Positions 1-9,343 of a stretch of DNA of 47,455 bases are shown here, in pieces. A program made the translations under genes and the position numbers. The notes beneath the pieces are model-generated. The model saw only the letters and a list, made by a program, of their open reading frames with translations. It was not told the DNA's origin and searched no databases. The DNA is from an uncultured Aquimarina sp. (GTDB lineage Bacteria; Bacteroidota; Bacteroidia; Flavobacteriales; Flavobacteriaceae), in the NCBI GenBank assembly GCA_938011245.1, contig CALLUJ010000046.1, positions 1 through 47,455 on the forward strand, in the 5' to 3' direction. Position 1 is the first letter of the stretch; the number at the start of each line of letters is the position of its first letter.

Positions 1-439
1 AGAAAACTATGTCTAAGCGTTTTTCTATAAATATGATTTCCACAGTAACAAACCAAGGAAGTGTTCAGTTTATGATTTACTCTGGTACTATGAATGCTGA
101 TAGATTCATTTTATTTTTAGAACAACTTATTAAAGATAAAGAGCAAAAAATATTTCTAATTCTTGATAATCTAAGAGTTCATCACAGTAAAATAGTAAAG
201 CAATGGGTTAAAGAAAAGCAGGAGTATATTGAGTTATTCATTTTACCGTCTTATTCTCCTGAGAAAACCCCGATGAATACCTGAACTGTGATTTAAAATA
301 TGCTTTATCTGAAAAACCTGCTCCTAAAAACGAAAAACAGCTTGAAGAAAATGTTTATAACCCTATGAAGATACTAACTCTAAATAGTGACAGAGTTGCT
401 AAATATTTTAAGCATAAGGATATAAAATACGCAGCGTAA
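1..439 (+). pseudogene. IS630-type transposase, DDE catalytic part, frameshifted and cut by the window edge
   Basis: The readable frame contains the IS630/Tc1-like core: ILDNLRVHHSK (first catalytic Asp region) and LFILPSYSPE, normally followed by LNPDEYLN. Here the frame breaks near 264-266: the first frame stops at 282-284, while the neighbouring frame resumes with PDEYLNCDLKYAL and runs to a stop at 437-439. Restoring one base would rejoin a normal C-terminus, so this is a frameshifted copy; some IS630-like elements use programmed frameshifting, but not at this point as far as I know. The 5' part lies outside the window. Other IS630 pieces follow at 506-1011 and 1058-1393. Confidence 0.85.
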
Positions 440-505
440 AAAAAATCTATTTTTATTACCGTTGAGCTAATACAATCTTTAAAAGTCTTTTTATTTAGAC
501 TATCT

Positions 506-1011
506 CTAACTTGTTTTAGTGTATTTGGAAGTTGTTAAAAACTCATCCATAGCTTCTTCTGATTTATGGATATGAGATTTTCTAGGACGTTTAATTTTAG
601 TTCCAAAAAATTCAATCATATACTCTCTTAAAGTATTATATTTATAAGTTTCACCATAGGTCTGCTTTACCTACTCAATAGCTTGTACATAACTATAAAA
701 ACCTTTTTTTGGATCTTCTAAGCGTTCTAATAAACCTTCATGAACTTGTTTACTGATAAGACGTCTACGTGTTTGTTTTGTTTTTCTGGCAATAGCATCT
801 TTTCTAATCCGAAATCCTTATATAATTTTAGCCATTTTTACATACTACGTACTCCATAACCTAAATGAGATGCCAAGTCTTCTTGTGTGGAAATGGTATT
901 CAATTTTATATGAAGTAACGATTGCATCCTAAGTACATTTTTCTTGTTTTGTTCTTTGCGTAGTAAAGATTGTAAATATTCTTTTATATCTATTTCTCTA
1001 TGTCGAACCAT
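506..1011 (-). pseudogene. IS630-type transposase, N-terminal helix-turn-helix ORF, degenerate
   Basis: Reading from the ATG at 1011 gives the start of an HTH ORF (MVRHREIDIKEYLQSLL, then a HLGYGVRSM recognition-helix-like stretch). It is interrupted by a TAA at 838-840, a frameshift near 790-800 and a TAG at 671-673. The last frame ends after LREYMIEFFGTKIKRPRKSH and runs to a stop at 506-508. The same C-terminal sequence, slightly diverged, occurs on the opposite strand at 1058-1393, so both come from related elements. With three disabling changes it cannot encode a functional product. Confidence 0.8.
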
Positions 1012-1057
1012 AGCTTAAATACACGAAAAAAATAACCGAAAATTGTATAAAACCTAA

Positions 1058-1393
1058 ATATCAGCTATACAATATGTAGTTCTCCATAGGCTTACAAAAG
1101 ATTACCGAGAAAAAGGACTAAAAAATCTTCTAATTTCTGTGAAAGAAAAACAAAAGCGTACTCGTCGTGTTAGTAACGAAATTCATCAAGATTTAGAAGA
1201 AAGGTTAAACTATCCATGTTTAGGCTTTCAGAGTTATGTTCAAGCTAATGAACAGGTAAATAATACTTTTGAGACTTCTATTCAATACGCCATATTACGA
1301 AATTATATGATTGAATTTTTTGAAACAAAAGTCAAAAAACCTCGAAAATCTCATATCAACAAATCTGAAGAATTAGAGTTTATTAACTTTTAA
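1058..1393 (+). pseudogene. IS630-type transposase N-terminal ORF, 5'-truncated fragment
   Basis: An open frame from just after a TAA at 1055-1057 reads VVLHRLTKDYREKG, then KQKRTRRVSNEI, and ends with RNYMIEFFETKVKKPRKSH and a stop at 1391-1393. It matches the C-terminal half of the inverted copy at 506-1011. The HTH start is missing and there is no ATG; a GTG at 1139 is the first start-like codon. It is a second, truncated copy in the opposite orientation and almost certainly non-functional. Confidence 0.7.
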
Positions 1394-1418
1394 AGTATTG
1401 GCTTAGTCTAATAATAAA

Positions 1419-1829
1419 TTAGTGCACATAATCTGCAAGGGTATTGTTTTCTAATACTTTAAGTGTACTATCTCTAACTTGTATCATTAATTTATGTACC
1501 GAACAGGCATTTTCATCGGGACAGTCGTTACATTTTTCATAAAAATTTAGGCTTACACAGGGCAGCATAGCTATGGGACCTTCTAAAATTCTAATTACTT
1601 TAGACATTGCTATTTCTTCGGGTAGTTTCAAAAAATAATAGCCTCCTGATTTTCCTTTTTTTGAGCTTAAAATTCCTCCCTTTTTCAAACTTAATAAAAT
1701 ACTTTCTAAATATTTCTGAGAAATTTGCTCTTCTTTAGCTATTTCGGAAATAGATACAGGCTCTTGGCATTTTTTTTTCGCAATATAAGTAAGCGCTTTA
1801 AGTCCGTATTTCGTTTTTTTGGAAAGCAT
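1419..1829 (-). CDS. Rrf2-family transcriptional regulator with a possible Fe-S cysteine cluster
   Basis: The 136-residue length and the winged-helix start (LSKKTKYGLKALTYIA, then ISEIAKEEQISQKYLE and the GGILSSKKGKSGGY wing) are typical of Rrf2 proteins, the family of IscR, NsrR and CymR. Cysteines at 91, 100, 103 and 109 lie where IscR/NsrR carry cluster ligands, which suggests an Fe-S or redox/NO sensor; this is inference. The ATG at 1829 follows a 12-bp perfect palindrome 12 nt upstream, a likely autoregulatory operator. Its upstream neighbour gltA is on the same strand but separated by a terminator, so it is probably transcribed alone. The target regulon cannot be read from the context. 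Confidence 0.9.
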   Translation of the reverse strand: MLSKKTKYGLKALTYIAKKKCQEPVSISEIAKEEQISQKYLESILLSLKKGGILSSKKGKSGGYYFLKLPEEIAMSKVIRILEGPIAMLPCVSLNFYEKCNDCPDENACSVHKLMIQVRDSTLKVLENNTLADYVH

Positions 1830-1841
1830 AGTTATCTATTA

Positions 1842-1853
1842 ATCCTATAGGAT
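1842..1853. promoter_or_regulatory. Palindromic operator candidate upstream of the Rrf2 gene
   Basis: ATCCTATAGGAT is a perfect 12-bp palindrome starting 13 bases from the first base of the Rrf2 ATG. Rrf2 regulators bind dyad-symmetric sites and often autoregulate. The binding is inferred from position and symmetry only. Confidence 0.4.
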
Positions 1854-1910
1854 ATTACTAATATAATACATAATTCTATTAGTAAAAAAGTCTTTCATTA
1901 CATCAACCAT

Positions 1911-1955
1911 AAAAAAAGGCTTATTCATTATAAATGATAAGCCTATTTTTTTATT
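1911..1955 (-). terminator. Rho-independent terminator after gltA
   Basis: GGCTTAT...ATAAGCC arms at 1918-1943 carry an additional CATT/AATG pairing, flanked by seven A on one side and seven T after CCTA on the other. On the minus strand the hairpin ends in a run of T, just after the gltA stop. The A/T flanks on both sides would let it work bidirectionally. Confidence 0.75.
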
Positions 1956-1969
1956 TTAAAAAAAGTAAA

Positions 1970-3256
1970 TTATCTTTTTTCTACTTCTTTAAAGTCTCTT
2001 AAATTTTCTCCCGTATATATTTGTCTTGGTCGCCCTATAGGTTCTTTATTTAACCTCATCTCTCTCCATTGTGCAATCCAACCTGGTAAACGCCCTAACG
2101 CAAACATTACGGTAAACATTTCTGTTGGTATCCCTAAAGCCCTGTAAATAATGCCCGAATAGAAATCTACATTTGGATATAATTTACGCTTTACAAAATA
2201 GTCATCATTAAGAGCTTCTTGTTCTAATCCTTTTGCTATATCTAAAATAGGGTCTTTAACCCCTAAATCTCCTAGCACTTCGTCTGCAGCTACTTTAATA
2301 ATTTTAGCACGAGGATCAAAGTTTTTATATACACGGTGTCCAAAGCCCATTAAACGGAATGGATCTTCTTTATCTTTAGCTTTCCCCATGTACTTTTTAG
2401 TATCTCCACCATCTTCTTTAATAGCTTCTAACATTTCCAATACTGCTTGGTTTGCTCCTCCATGAAGTGGACCCCATAATGCAGAAATTCCAGCAGAAAT
2501 AGATGCAAATAATCCCGCATGCGAAGAGCCTACTATACGTACTGTAGAAGTAGAGCAATTTTGCTCATGATCTGCATGTAAGATTAATAACTTATCTAAA
2601 GCATCAATAATTATATCGTTTTGGACGTACTCTGCACTTGGTTTTTTAAATAGCAGTTTAGCTATGTTTTCCACATATCCTAAAGAATCGTCTCCATAAT
2701 CTAACGGATAACCTTGTTTTTTACGCAATGCCCAAGATACCAAAACGGGGAACTTACCCATTAAAGTTACAATAGCGTTATACATTTCTTCTTCAGAATC
2801 TACATCTTCTGTCTCTGGGTTAAAAGCTATTAAGGCACTTGTAAGAGATGCTAATACTCCCATTGGGTGGGCAGATTTAGGAAAACCATCTAATATCTTT
2901 TTTATATCCTCGTCTACATGAGACTGGGCTTTAATATCTGCTTCAAATTTAGTTAACACTTCTTTTGAAGGAAGTTCTCCAAAAATCAATAAATAAGCTG
3001 TTTCTAAAAAGTCAGCTTTTTCTGCCAAATCTTCAATAGAATAACCTCGATATCTTAGAATTCCTTTCTCTCCATCTAAGTATGTAATTTCACTCGTACA
3101 ACTTCCTGTATTTTTAAATCCTGGATCTATGGTGATGACCCCTTTTGTGGCTCCTCTAAGAGCTTTAATATCTATGGCTACCTCATTCTCTGTACCCTTT
3201 ATAACTGGGAATTCGTACTTATCACCGTCAATTTCTAAAGATGCTATTTCTGACAT
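1970..3256 (-). CDS. gltA: Citrate synthase
   Basis: Citrate synthase condenses acetyl-CoA with oxaloacetate in the first step of the TCA cycle in the cytosol. At 428 residues it has the usual bacterial length. Visible signatures are LHADHEQNCSTSTVR (His230), WGPLHGGANQ with catalytic His265, GFGHRVYKNFDPRA with His307, and PNVDFYSG with catalytic Asp364. The long N-terminal domain (residues 1-60) resembles the hexameric, Gram-negative type. It starts at an ATG, is transcribed alone and ends at a clear terminator. TACTTTAG, one base off the Bacteroidota -7 box, lies upstream. Confidence 0.97.
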   Translation of the reverse strand: MSEIASLEIDGDKYEFPVIKGTENEVAIDIKALRGATKGVITIDPGFKNTGSCTSEITYLDGEKGILRYRGYSIEDLAEKADFLETAYLLIFGELPSKEVLTKFEADIKAQSHVDEDIKKILDGFPKSAHPMGVLASLTSALIAFNPETEDVDSEEEMYNAIVTLMGKFPVLVSWALRKKQGYPLDYGDDSLGYVENIAKLLFKKPSAEYVQNDIIIDALDKLLILHADHEQNCSTSTVRIVGSSHAGLFASISAGISALWGPLHGGANQAVLEMLEAIKEDGGDTKKYMGKAKDKEDPFRLMGFGHRVYKNFDPRAKIIKVAADEVLGDLGVKDPILDIAKGLEQEALNDDYFVKRKLYPNVDFYSGIIYRALGIPTEMFTVMFALGRLPGWIAQWREMRLNKEPIGRPRQIYTGENLRDFKEVEKR

Positions 3257-3454
3257 ATATCTACTGCTATTTTATATTATAATTTGAAGATTCGCTAAAG
3301 TACGAATAAATGTGAAATTTCCTAAATTTTAGAGGGTCAAAAACCAAGAATACTTAAGTATTATTTAAGGTTTTTTACATTACAATAAAATCATAAAATC
3401 AGTTATAAATTATCACAATAACTATTCTTTACTTTTGCTTGGACTTTTTTAGAT

Positions 3455-3868
3455 TTATAATTTTCTTTCTGATTCTTTTATGGCTACATCATTAATACTA
3501 GCAAATCGTCTTTTCATTAAACCATTTTCATCAAATTCCCAATTTTCATTTCCATAAGCTCTAAACCAGTCTCCATTCGCATTCGTATATTCATATTCAA
3601 AACGAACTGCAATTTTATTATTTGTATATGCCCATAACTCTTTTTTAAGTTTATAGTTATTTTCTGTAGCCCATTTTTTTTCTAAAAAAGCAACCACTTC
3701 TTCTCTGCCATTTATAAATTCTGATCGATTACGCCATTCGGTATTTACAGAATAGGCTTTGGATACTTTAATAGGATCTTTTCCATTCCAAGCATCTTCT
3801 GCCATTTTTACTTTTTGTTTGGCTGTTTCTTCTGTAAAAGGAGGTAATGGTAATTTTTGCTCTATCAT
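3455..3868 (-). CDS. DUF1348 / NTF2-like (SnoaL-type) small protein, C-terminally short
   Basis: The sequence matches the DUF1348 family of NTF2-like alpha+beta cone proteins: [57 protein letters not shown] and [15 protein letters not shown] follow the family pattern closely. Members usually run to about 150 residues and end with a Trp-Pro motif after the ERKF region; this one stops at ERKL (137 residues), so the last strand is lost. The biochemical role of the family is not established. No neighbouring gene explains it. Confidence 0.8.
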   Translation of the reverse strand: MIEQKLPLPPFTEETAKQKVKMAEDAWNGKDPIKVSKAYSVNTEWRNRSEFINGREEVVAFLEKKWATENNYKLKKELWAYTNNKIAVRFEYEYTNANGDWFRAYGNENWEFDENGLMKRRFASINDVAIKESERKL

Positions 3869-4366
3869 AACGCATGTTTTGCTTATTAAAGTAGTATATA
3901 AATCATTTTTATTACAAATTCAAACTATTTTTTACACTTAAATATCTATTTTGCAAATACTTGTTCTAAAAATTGCTAATAACACATTTAAACCTTACAG
4001 TAATTCCTTAAAATTAGCATATTCGCAAACCTTTACTAAATGTTTTTTAACTTAGATTGTACATTAGAACTTCTGTGAGACCTATAAGTATAATAAAAAC
4101 AAGTACTTTATTATTTTTAACCCGCTTTGTTTAAATTAAAAAGTACAACGAAACATTTATTTTTGAAGTAATTCCATGGTACAATAGTTATTTCTATGAA
4201 GTAACTTAGAGCAAACAAACTCACTGCTAATTCCTTTTATATTACTACAAATAGTTATTGCTTATATATTATATTGGCTTTGCTTTTAAACTAAAGTTAT
4301 GCGAATAAATATAAAAAACCACAGCTAATTAACTTAACTGTGATGTAAAAATCGCATTACTTTTCG
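3869..4366. other. Intergenic stretch, nothing recognised
   Basis: This AT-rich spacer lies between the start of the DUF1348 gene and the 3' end of the lipoprotein gene. I see no coding frame with recognisable content, no tRNA and no strong hairpin. Confidence 0.5.
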
Positions 4367-5935
4367 TTAATTAGAGTATATAACAAGCTTTCCCAATTCA
4401 GTAACTTCGTTACCATCTTCTACAAACTTTTTATCTGGAAATTCATTACTTACTACTAATAAATCTTTATTGGTATGGTTTTCTTGCGCTGGAATAAAAA
4501 GTAAGCCTTCTGGCGAGGTATTTGGCACACTTTTAATAAAAATTGGGGAAGCTACGTTAGTAATATCGAAAATTAAAACATCTCCTGTACGCTCTAAACC
4601 TAAAAACGCATATACATTACTTCCTGTAGAATACGTAATTACAGATTCTGGTTCTGAGCCTTTATCATCACTCCTACTATCTGCATAAGTACCTAAATTA
4701 TTTGTTATTTCTGTAAGTAAATTACCGCTATCATATACTAAATTTCCCTCTGTAGACCATATAGAAAATGAACGACCTCCATATCCAAATATTTGATCTA
4801 TATCGCCATCGTCATCAGTATCTCCATTAGCTATAGTTACTTTTAATCGTCCTAAATTTTCGTCTTTTTGTAACTCTTCTGCGTTTGGGTATGCCGTAGG
4901 GTCCAAATCTATTTTACTTACTCGTTCTTCTTCGCTAAAACCATCATAATCCCTCGCATCTCCTTCATTAGCTGTAATTAAATAATTAACATTATTTACC
5001 GAAAAGTAATCAATAGCATCTGGTTGATAAAATGATTTCACATTCCATTTTTTTAACTGAAAGGCCTCATCTTTATCACTCAAATCTAAATCAAGGCTAT
5101 TAAAATCTTTAGTTCCTAGTGGTATTATTTTTGTGATTGTTTTTGAAGCGATATCTAATACTGCTATTCCATTATTCTCCTGCAATACTATATAGGCCGT
5201 TTTAGAATCTCTCGATATCGCAATGTATTCGGGTTCTACATCTATCGATAGCGTGTTTTTAATTCCTTTTGTTTCTCCAAATACTCTAAAGCCATCCATT
5301 TCTAAGGAGGCTTCTTGATTATTAAAGGCTTCAAAACCAATATTTGTTACTTCTTTGGTTTCTACATTTACAATAGTTATTGATCCTTCTGGATCAATTG
5401 TATTATCGTCGTTAGGTTCACCTTCATTGGCAGACAAAATATACTTCCCATCTGGAGAAAAAGTTACCATATCTGGCAAAAAACCTGCCTCTGTATTTAT
5501 ATATGGGGTAACTAAATTATCTGTTTTAAAAACCACTATTTTCCCTAGGCTAGTAGTTTTATTTTTACCCTCTATAGCAATGGCTACTAAGCCGTTTTTT
5601 ACTGCTACACTATTTAAATTCCCTCCAAAGGAAGAGATATCTATAGCAGTCTTTAACTTTGGGTTTGTAATATCGGAAATATCTATTACCTCTAATTTTC
5701 TGGCTTCTGCATTTGTAGAAAAAATTTGCTTAGTAGCTTTATCGTAAGCACTAATTTCTGGAACTCCCTGATTGCTAATTACTGTTGAAGATATTTCTAT
5801 AAAATTCGTATTTAAAAGTGTAGACGATACTTCTTCTTTCTCATTTATAAGTCCGTTAGAATTATCATCGTTGTTACAATTAAATAATAAAAAAGGTGTT
5901 ATAACAATTGTAATAGATTTGTAAAATAGTTTCAT
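4367..5935 (-). CDS. Choice-of-anchor I family beta-propeller lipoprotein
   Basis: A signal peptide ends in the lipobox LFNC (Cys20), followed by NNDDN, an acidic/Asn start like that used for surface-exposed lipoproteins in Bacteroidota. The rest (522 residues) is a beta-propeller of the 'choice-of-anchor I' type: repeated blade-like units such as PDMVTFSPDGKYILSANEGEPND, EPEYIAISRDSKTAYIVLQEN and NYLITANEGDARDYDGF. SPDGKY and ANEGE/ANEGDA motifs and Asp-rich segments (TDDDGDIDQIFGYGG) suggest Ca2+ sites. Family members are fused to or sit near phosphatases or nucleases, but none is present here. The function is unknown; it probably acts at the cell surface. Confidence 0.85.
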   Translation of the reverse strand: MKLFYKSITIVITPFLLFNCNNDDNSNGLINEKEEVSSTLLNTNFIEISSTVISNQGVPEISAYDKATKQIFSTNAEARKLEVIDISDITNPKLKTAIDISSFGGNLNSVAVKNGLVAIAIEGKNKTTSLGKIVVFKTDNLVTPYINTEAGFLPDMVTFSPDGKYILSANEGEPNDDNTIDPEGSITIVNVETKEVTNIGFEAFNNQEASLEMDGFRVFGETKGIKNTLSIDVEPEYIAISRDSKTAYIVLQENNGIAVLDIASKTITKIIPLGTKDFNSLDLDLSDKDEAFQLKKWNVKSFYQPDAIDYFSVNNVNYLITANEGDARDYDGFSEEERVSKIDLDPTAYPNAEELQKDENLGRLKVTIANGDTDDDGDIDQIFGYGGRSFSIWSTEGNLVYDSGNLLTEITNNLGTYADSRSDDKGSEPESVITYSTGSNVYAFLGLERTGDVLIFDITNVASPIFIKSVPNTSPEGLLFIPAQENHTNKDLLVVSNEFPDKKFVEDGNEVTELGKLVIYSN

Positions 5936-6098
5936 TACTGCAAAATAATTTAATTCCTTACAAAGGAGCTATAATTACTTTACAGCAATGTTTACTAAAA
6001 ATAAACCTTATCTTATGTTTTAAGATACAAATGTGTTCTAAAGGTTATTTATGTTAATTTATTGTAATAAAACTCTATATCCTTTAACACAAAAACTA

Positions 6099-6476
6099 TT
6101 ATCTTTCTAACATTCCATCGCTAATCCACTGAGAAATTAAATCTCTCTCTGCTTGTGGTAATGGATTTCCTGGGGGCATTGTACCATTCCCAACTCTAAA
6201 ATTAATAGCACCTGCAAACCTAGACACGATACCAAAATTCACAAATGTTGCTCCTCTTGGGGCACCGTTTGCTGTAGGGTCGTTATGGCATCTAAAACAT
6301 CTACTTGAAATTAAAGGGGCTATATCTGCATCGTAAGTAACACTACTAGCTACTGGCATTGGAGCTGGCTCTTCTGTTGGAGCTGGCTCTTCTGGTTCAA
6401 CTTCATTAGAATCGTCGCTACCACAACTGGCAAAAAATAAAAAAGTTGAGCAAACTAAAATTGACAAATATTTCAT
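6099..6476 (-). CDS. Small c-type cytochrome lipoprotein
   Basis: The 125-residue protein has a lipoprotein signal with Cys18 (FFASCGSDD), then a Pro/Glu-rich linker with a repeated EEPAP unit (residues 27-42). A single heme-c domain follows, with CFRCH as the CXXCH motif and NGTMPPG carrying the probable axial Met. The C-terminal helix QAERDLISQWISDG is typical of cytochrome-c-like domains in Bacteroidota. It is probably anchored to a membrane facing the periplasm or surface and transfers electrons; the partner is unknown. A 62-bp palindrome lies between its start and the end of the upstream metalloprotease gene. Confidence 0.85.
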   Translation of the reverse strand: MKYLSILVCSTFLFFASCGSDDSNEVEPEEPAPTEEPAPMPVASSVTYDADIAPLISSRCFRCHNDPTANGAPRGATFVNFGIVSRFAGAINFRVGNGTMPPGNPLPQAERDLISQWISDGMLER

Positions 6477-6510
6477 CTTATTATTGTTTTACATATTAGT
6501 CGTAAATTAT

Positions 6511-6572
6511 AAAAATAACTTACAATACTTTCGTTTTTATTAATAAAAACGAAAGTATTGTAAGTTATTTTT
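6511..6572. terminator. Perfect 62-bp palindrome with no loop, probable terminator
   Basis: The 31 bases at 6511-6541 are the exact reverse complement of 6542-6572, centred on TATT/AATA. The outer ends are A5 and T6 runs, so an RNA hairpin from either strand would finish in U-rich sequence. It sits downstream of the metalloprotease stop (minus strand) and before the cytochrome gene start. The arm is much longer than ordinary terminators and has no mismatch. Confidence 0.6.
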
Positions 6573-6604
6573 TACTTTTAATTAAAAAACATTAATTGTG
6601 TTTT

Positions 6605-8926
6605 TTAATTTTTAATAATCTTCTTGCTTATTATTTCATTATTATAATGAAATCTTAAAAAGTAAACACCAGATGATAGGTATTTTACATCTAATTCATT
6701 TCCATTATTTATCGATAATAATCTAGTTTCTTTTAAAATTCCTTCAACAGAAAATAATTCCACTTTTACATCTCTAGAATTAATTTCTTTAAACTGAACT
6801 CTTAAATTATTTTGTACTGGATTAGGGTATAAAATAATATTATCCCTAATTTTTCTTTCTAGGCTATCTTCTTCTTTTCCTTTTACCACAAAATGTAAGG
6901 ACCAGTTTTTTAATTGTCCAAAATTGTTAGAATCCTGATTATTAATTATTTTCAAATTCCAATCTCCATTCGCACTACTATTTAATTTTCTTAAAGCTTC
7001 TGCTGGAGCTCTAAAACCCAATAAAATAGAATCACAAACTTCACTACTCTTAAATTCACCTCTTGGAATTTTGAATTCATCATCTTTAAATTTTATATCA
7101 AAATTTGTCCCTTTAGAGCAAAAATGATCCCACAATTTAACTTTATTACCATTAGGAGCCTGCAATTCTATATTCAATTTTGAAACATCCGAATAAGATA
7201 GAGACACTCCTACTTCAATGTCTTTATAAACTATATCGTTTTCGATAAAAATTGAAGAAGATATTTCTTTATTAAATTCTAAATCAACGTTTTTATTAAG
7301 TTTAATCTCATGAAATGGTGTTATAGAAAATCGTTTTGTATTTAAGGTATAAAAAATAGAGTTACACGCTTTTATTTTAATTCTACAATTATTAGAAATT
7401 ATGGTATTAGGTACAGTAATTAATTGTTTCCCATCGTTTTTAGTTTTCTCCGCTAAAACATAATCAAAACTTTTACCGTTATTATCGGACAATAGAATAT
7501 CTACGTAATCTACCTTCAATTGTTTTTTTGTTTCTCCTACTTTCCAAGTTATTAGTTCTTCCGTATTAGGAATCCATGTAAGTTGATCTTTGTCCTGAGA
7601 ATTCATTTCAAAAGCAGGAATATCTACAACATTTACATTAAACATTCTATGTGACGTTAAAAAACGATTATTCTTCTCTGCCCTTGCCGATGCCAAAAAC
7701 TTATACTTTCTAGCTACTTCGGAAACCACTCCTCTAATTGAATTATGATTACCATTAATTACTATATCTTTTTCTGGAAAATATTTTATTGAATTTACAG
7801 ACAATTTTTGAGCTGAAAAAACTGGCCCATATATTTGATTTTTGGTAGGGGGATAACTTGAAAATTCTTTATCTATTTGATTGCAACTATATAGTATTTT
7901 TGAATTTGACGGAAACGAGCCTTTTAAAAAAACCTCAAAAGCTGTGCCCTTAGGTATTGTATAATCTAAAATCTTATCTAGTCCATAACTAACCGTTTTA
8001 TTAAATATTTTATCTTTCTTATTTAGAAAACGCTTTACTTGTAAGATATTATAATCATGAAAGTAGGTTTCACTTGTAAGCTTAACATTGCTTTTAGGTA
8101 TTTTACAAACCCCTGCATAACCCATTATAGTACTTCCACTACCTGGCTCTACGGACGATTTTGTATTTCTAATGCAATCTGAATTTTGGGTATGCGTTGC
8201 CCCTAATTGATGACCTATTTCATGTGTAAAAAAATCGATATCAAAAATTTTACCTTCTGGTATTATCCCTCCAGTAACAGCTTGTGCCTTTCTATTTCCA
8301 AAAGCACCACCTACAAAAGACAACCCTCCAACGGCATTAAAAAAAACATGCCCTAAATTATAAGACTCAATATCAATAATACTATTTATTTTAGAAGTTA
8401 ATTCGTGGATTAATATATGTGCGTTGTTTCCTGTTAATTGATCTGTTTTTGGATCTAAAAAAATTAATCTCTCATTATTATCTACCAATTCCAATACTAC
8501 CCCTAAATCTCTTTTTAAAATTTTATTCGCATTATATAATGTTTTTTCTATAGCATTTAAAACAATCTTTTTCTTCTTCACCTCAGAAAGATGATTCGCT
8601 TTATTTTTTTTTAAAAAATATTGACTGTATTCTCCTGTAGCTAAAATAGCTATTTTCAGCACTTTTGGTTTAGTAAAATATTGATATCCTAAAAATGTTT
8701 CATTTTTTAAAGGATTTGTTAATTTATTAGATAATAAGGATTCTTCAAATTGTAAATTGCAAGAGAACAGGTTTTTATTATTATCTAAAGTTTGAACATA
8801 AATTTCTTGCTTCTTATTATTTTGACCAAAAACAACAATAAAATTATTCAAAACACATATTATACAAACTATATACCTATTCAAAATACTTTTTTTAAGG
8901 AATGACAAATTTGTTTTGATAATCAA
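6605..8926 (-). CDS. Secreted reprolysin-like zinc metalloprotease with P-domain and T9SS sorting tail
   Basis: A signal peptide (hydrophobic core about residues 18-33) precedes a long N-terminal region and a metzincin catalytic domain with HEIGHQLGATH (His235, Glu236, His239, His245) and a Met-turn at IMGYAGVC (about 267-274). Further on, roughly 545-690, is a proprotein-convertase P-domain-like beta-sandwich (IELQAPNGNKVKLWDH, ANGDWNLKIINN). The last 80 residues are a type A T9SS sorting domain (LYPNPVQNNL, LSSGVYFLRF, KKIIKN). It should therefore be exported across the outer membrane by T9SS and act on extracellular proteins. No ATG exists near the start; TTG codons at 8926, 8908 or 8884 must serve, and the one at 8884 gives the most compact signal peptide. 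It ends before a 62-bp palindrome. Confidence 0.88.
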   Translation of the reverse strand: MIIKTNLSFLKKSILNRYIVCIICVLNNFIVVFGQNNKKQEIYVQTLDNNKNLFSCNLQFEESLLSNKLTNPLKNETFLGYQYFTKPKVLKIAILATGEYSQYFLKKNKANHLSEVKKKKIVLNAIEKTLYNANKILKRDLGVVLELVDNNERLIFLDPKTDQLTGNNAHILIHELTSKINSIIDIESYNLGHVFFNAVGGLSFVGGAFGNRKAQAVTGGIIPEGKIFDIDFFTHEIGHQLGATHTQNSDCIRNTKSSVEPGSGSTIMGYAGVCKIPKSNVKLTSETYFHDYNILQVKRFLNKKDKIFNKTVSYGLDKILDYTIPKGTAFEVFLKGSFPSNSKILYSCNQIDKEFSSYPPTKNQIYGPVFSAQKLSVNSIKYFPEKDIVINGNHNSIRGVVSEVARKYKFLASARAEKNNRFLTSHRMFNVNVVDIPAFEMNSQDKDQLTWIPNTEELITWKVGETKKQLKVDYVDILLSDNNGKSFDYVLAEKTKNDGKQLITVPNTIISNNCRIKIKACNSIFYTLNTKRFSITPFHEIKLNKNVDLEFNKEISSSIFIENDIVYKDIEVGVSLSYSDVSKLNIELQAPNGNKVKLWDHFCSKGTNFDIKFKDDEFKIPRGEFKSSEVCDSILLGFRAPAEALRKLNSSANGDWNLKIINNQDSNNFGQLKNWSLHFVVKGKEEDSLERKIRDNIILYPNPVQNNLRVQFKEINSRDVKVELFSVEGILKETRLLSINNGNELDVKYLSSGVYFLRFHYNNEIISKKIIKN

Positions 8927-9343
8927 ATAGTTATCATTATTTTTCCATCTTTAAAACAAGTTTTTAATTAAAATAAATGCCCTCAAAATATTTTAATAAT
9001 CATTATCGCATATTATTAATCCTCTTGTTAGTTTTCTACTAAAAAAAGAGAAATAGTATTATAAACTTAGCAGTACTAATGTGTAAGAATACGAAACAAA
9101 CATTACGATAATAAAAAACAAAAAAATCGTTAAAAAGAATAATTTAACCGATATATCATTTGCTAATATAAAAACAAATTACGCACAAAGAACATAATTT
9201 TAACATTTATTTTCTGAAAATCAGATAGTTATGATAAATTAAAACTTATTGGAAAATTATCTTTAGTAGGTTTTTACTTCTAAAAGTATTTATTGTAAAA
9301 GCTATATTTATAAAAAACGTTCAAAGAATTAAATGTCTTATTT
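8927..9343. other. Intergenic stretch, nothing recognised
   Basis: This AT-rich spacer lies between two minus-strand genes. No RNA gene, hairpin or convincing coding frame was seen. It probably contains the metalloprotease promoter, but I could not assign a clear -7/-33 pair. Confidence 0.4.
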
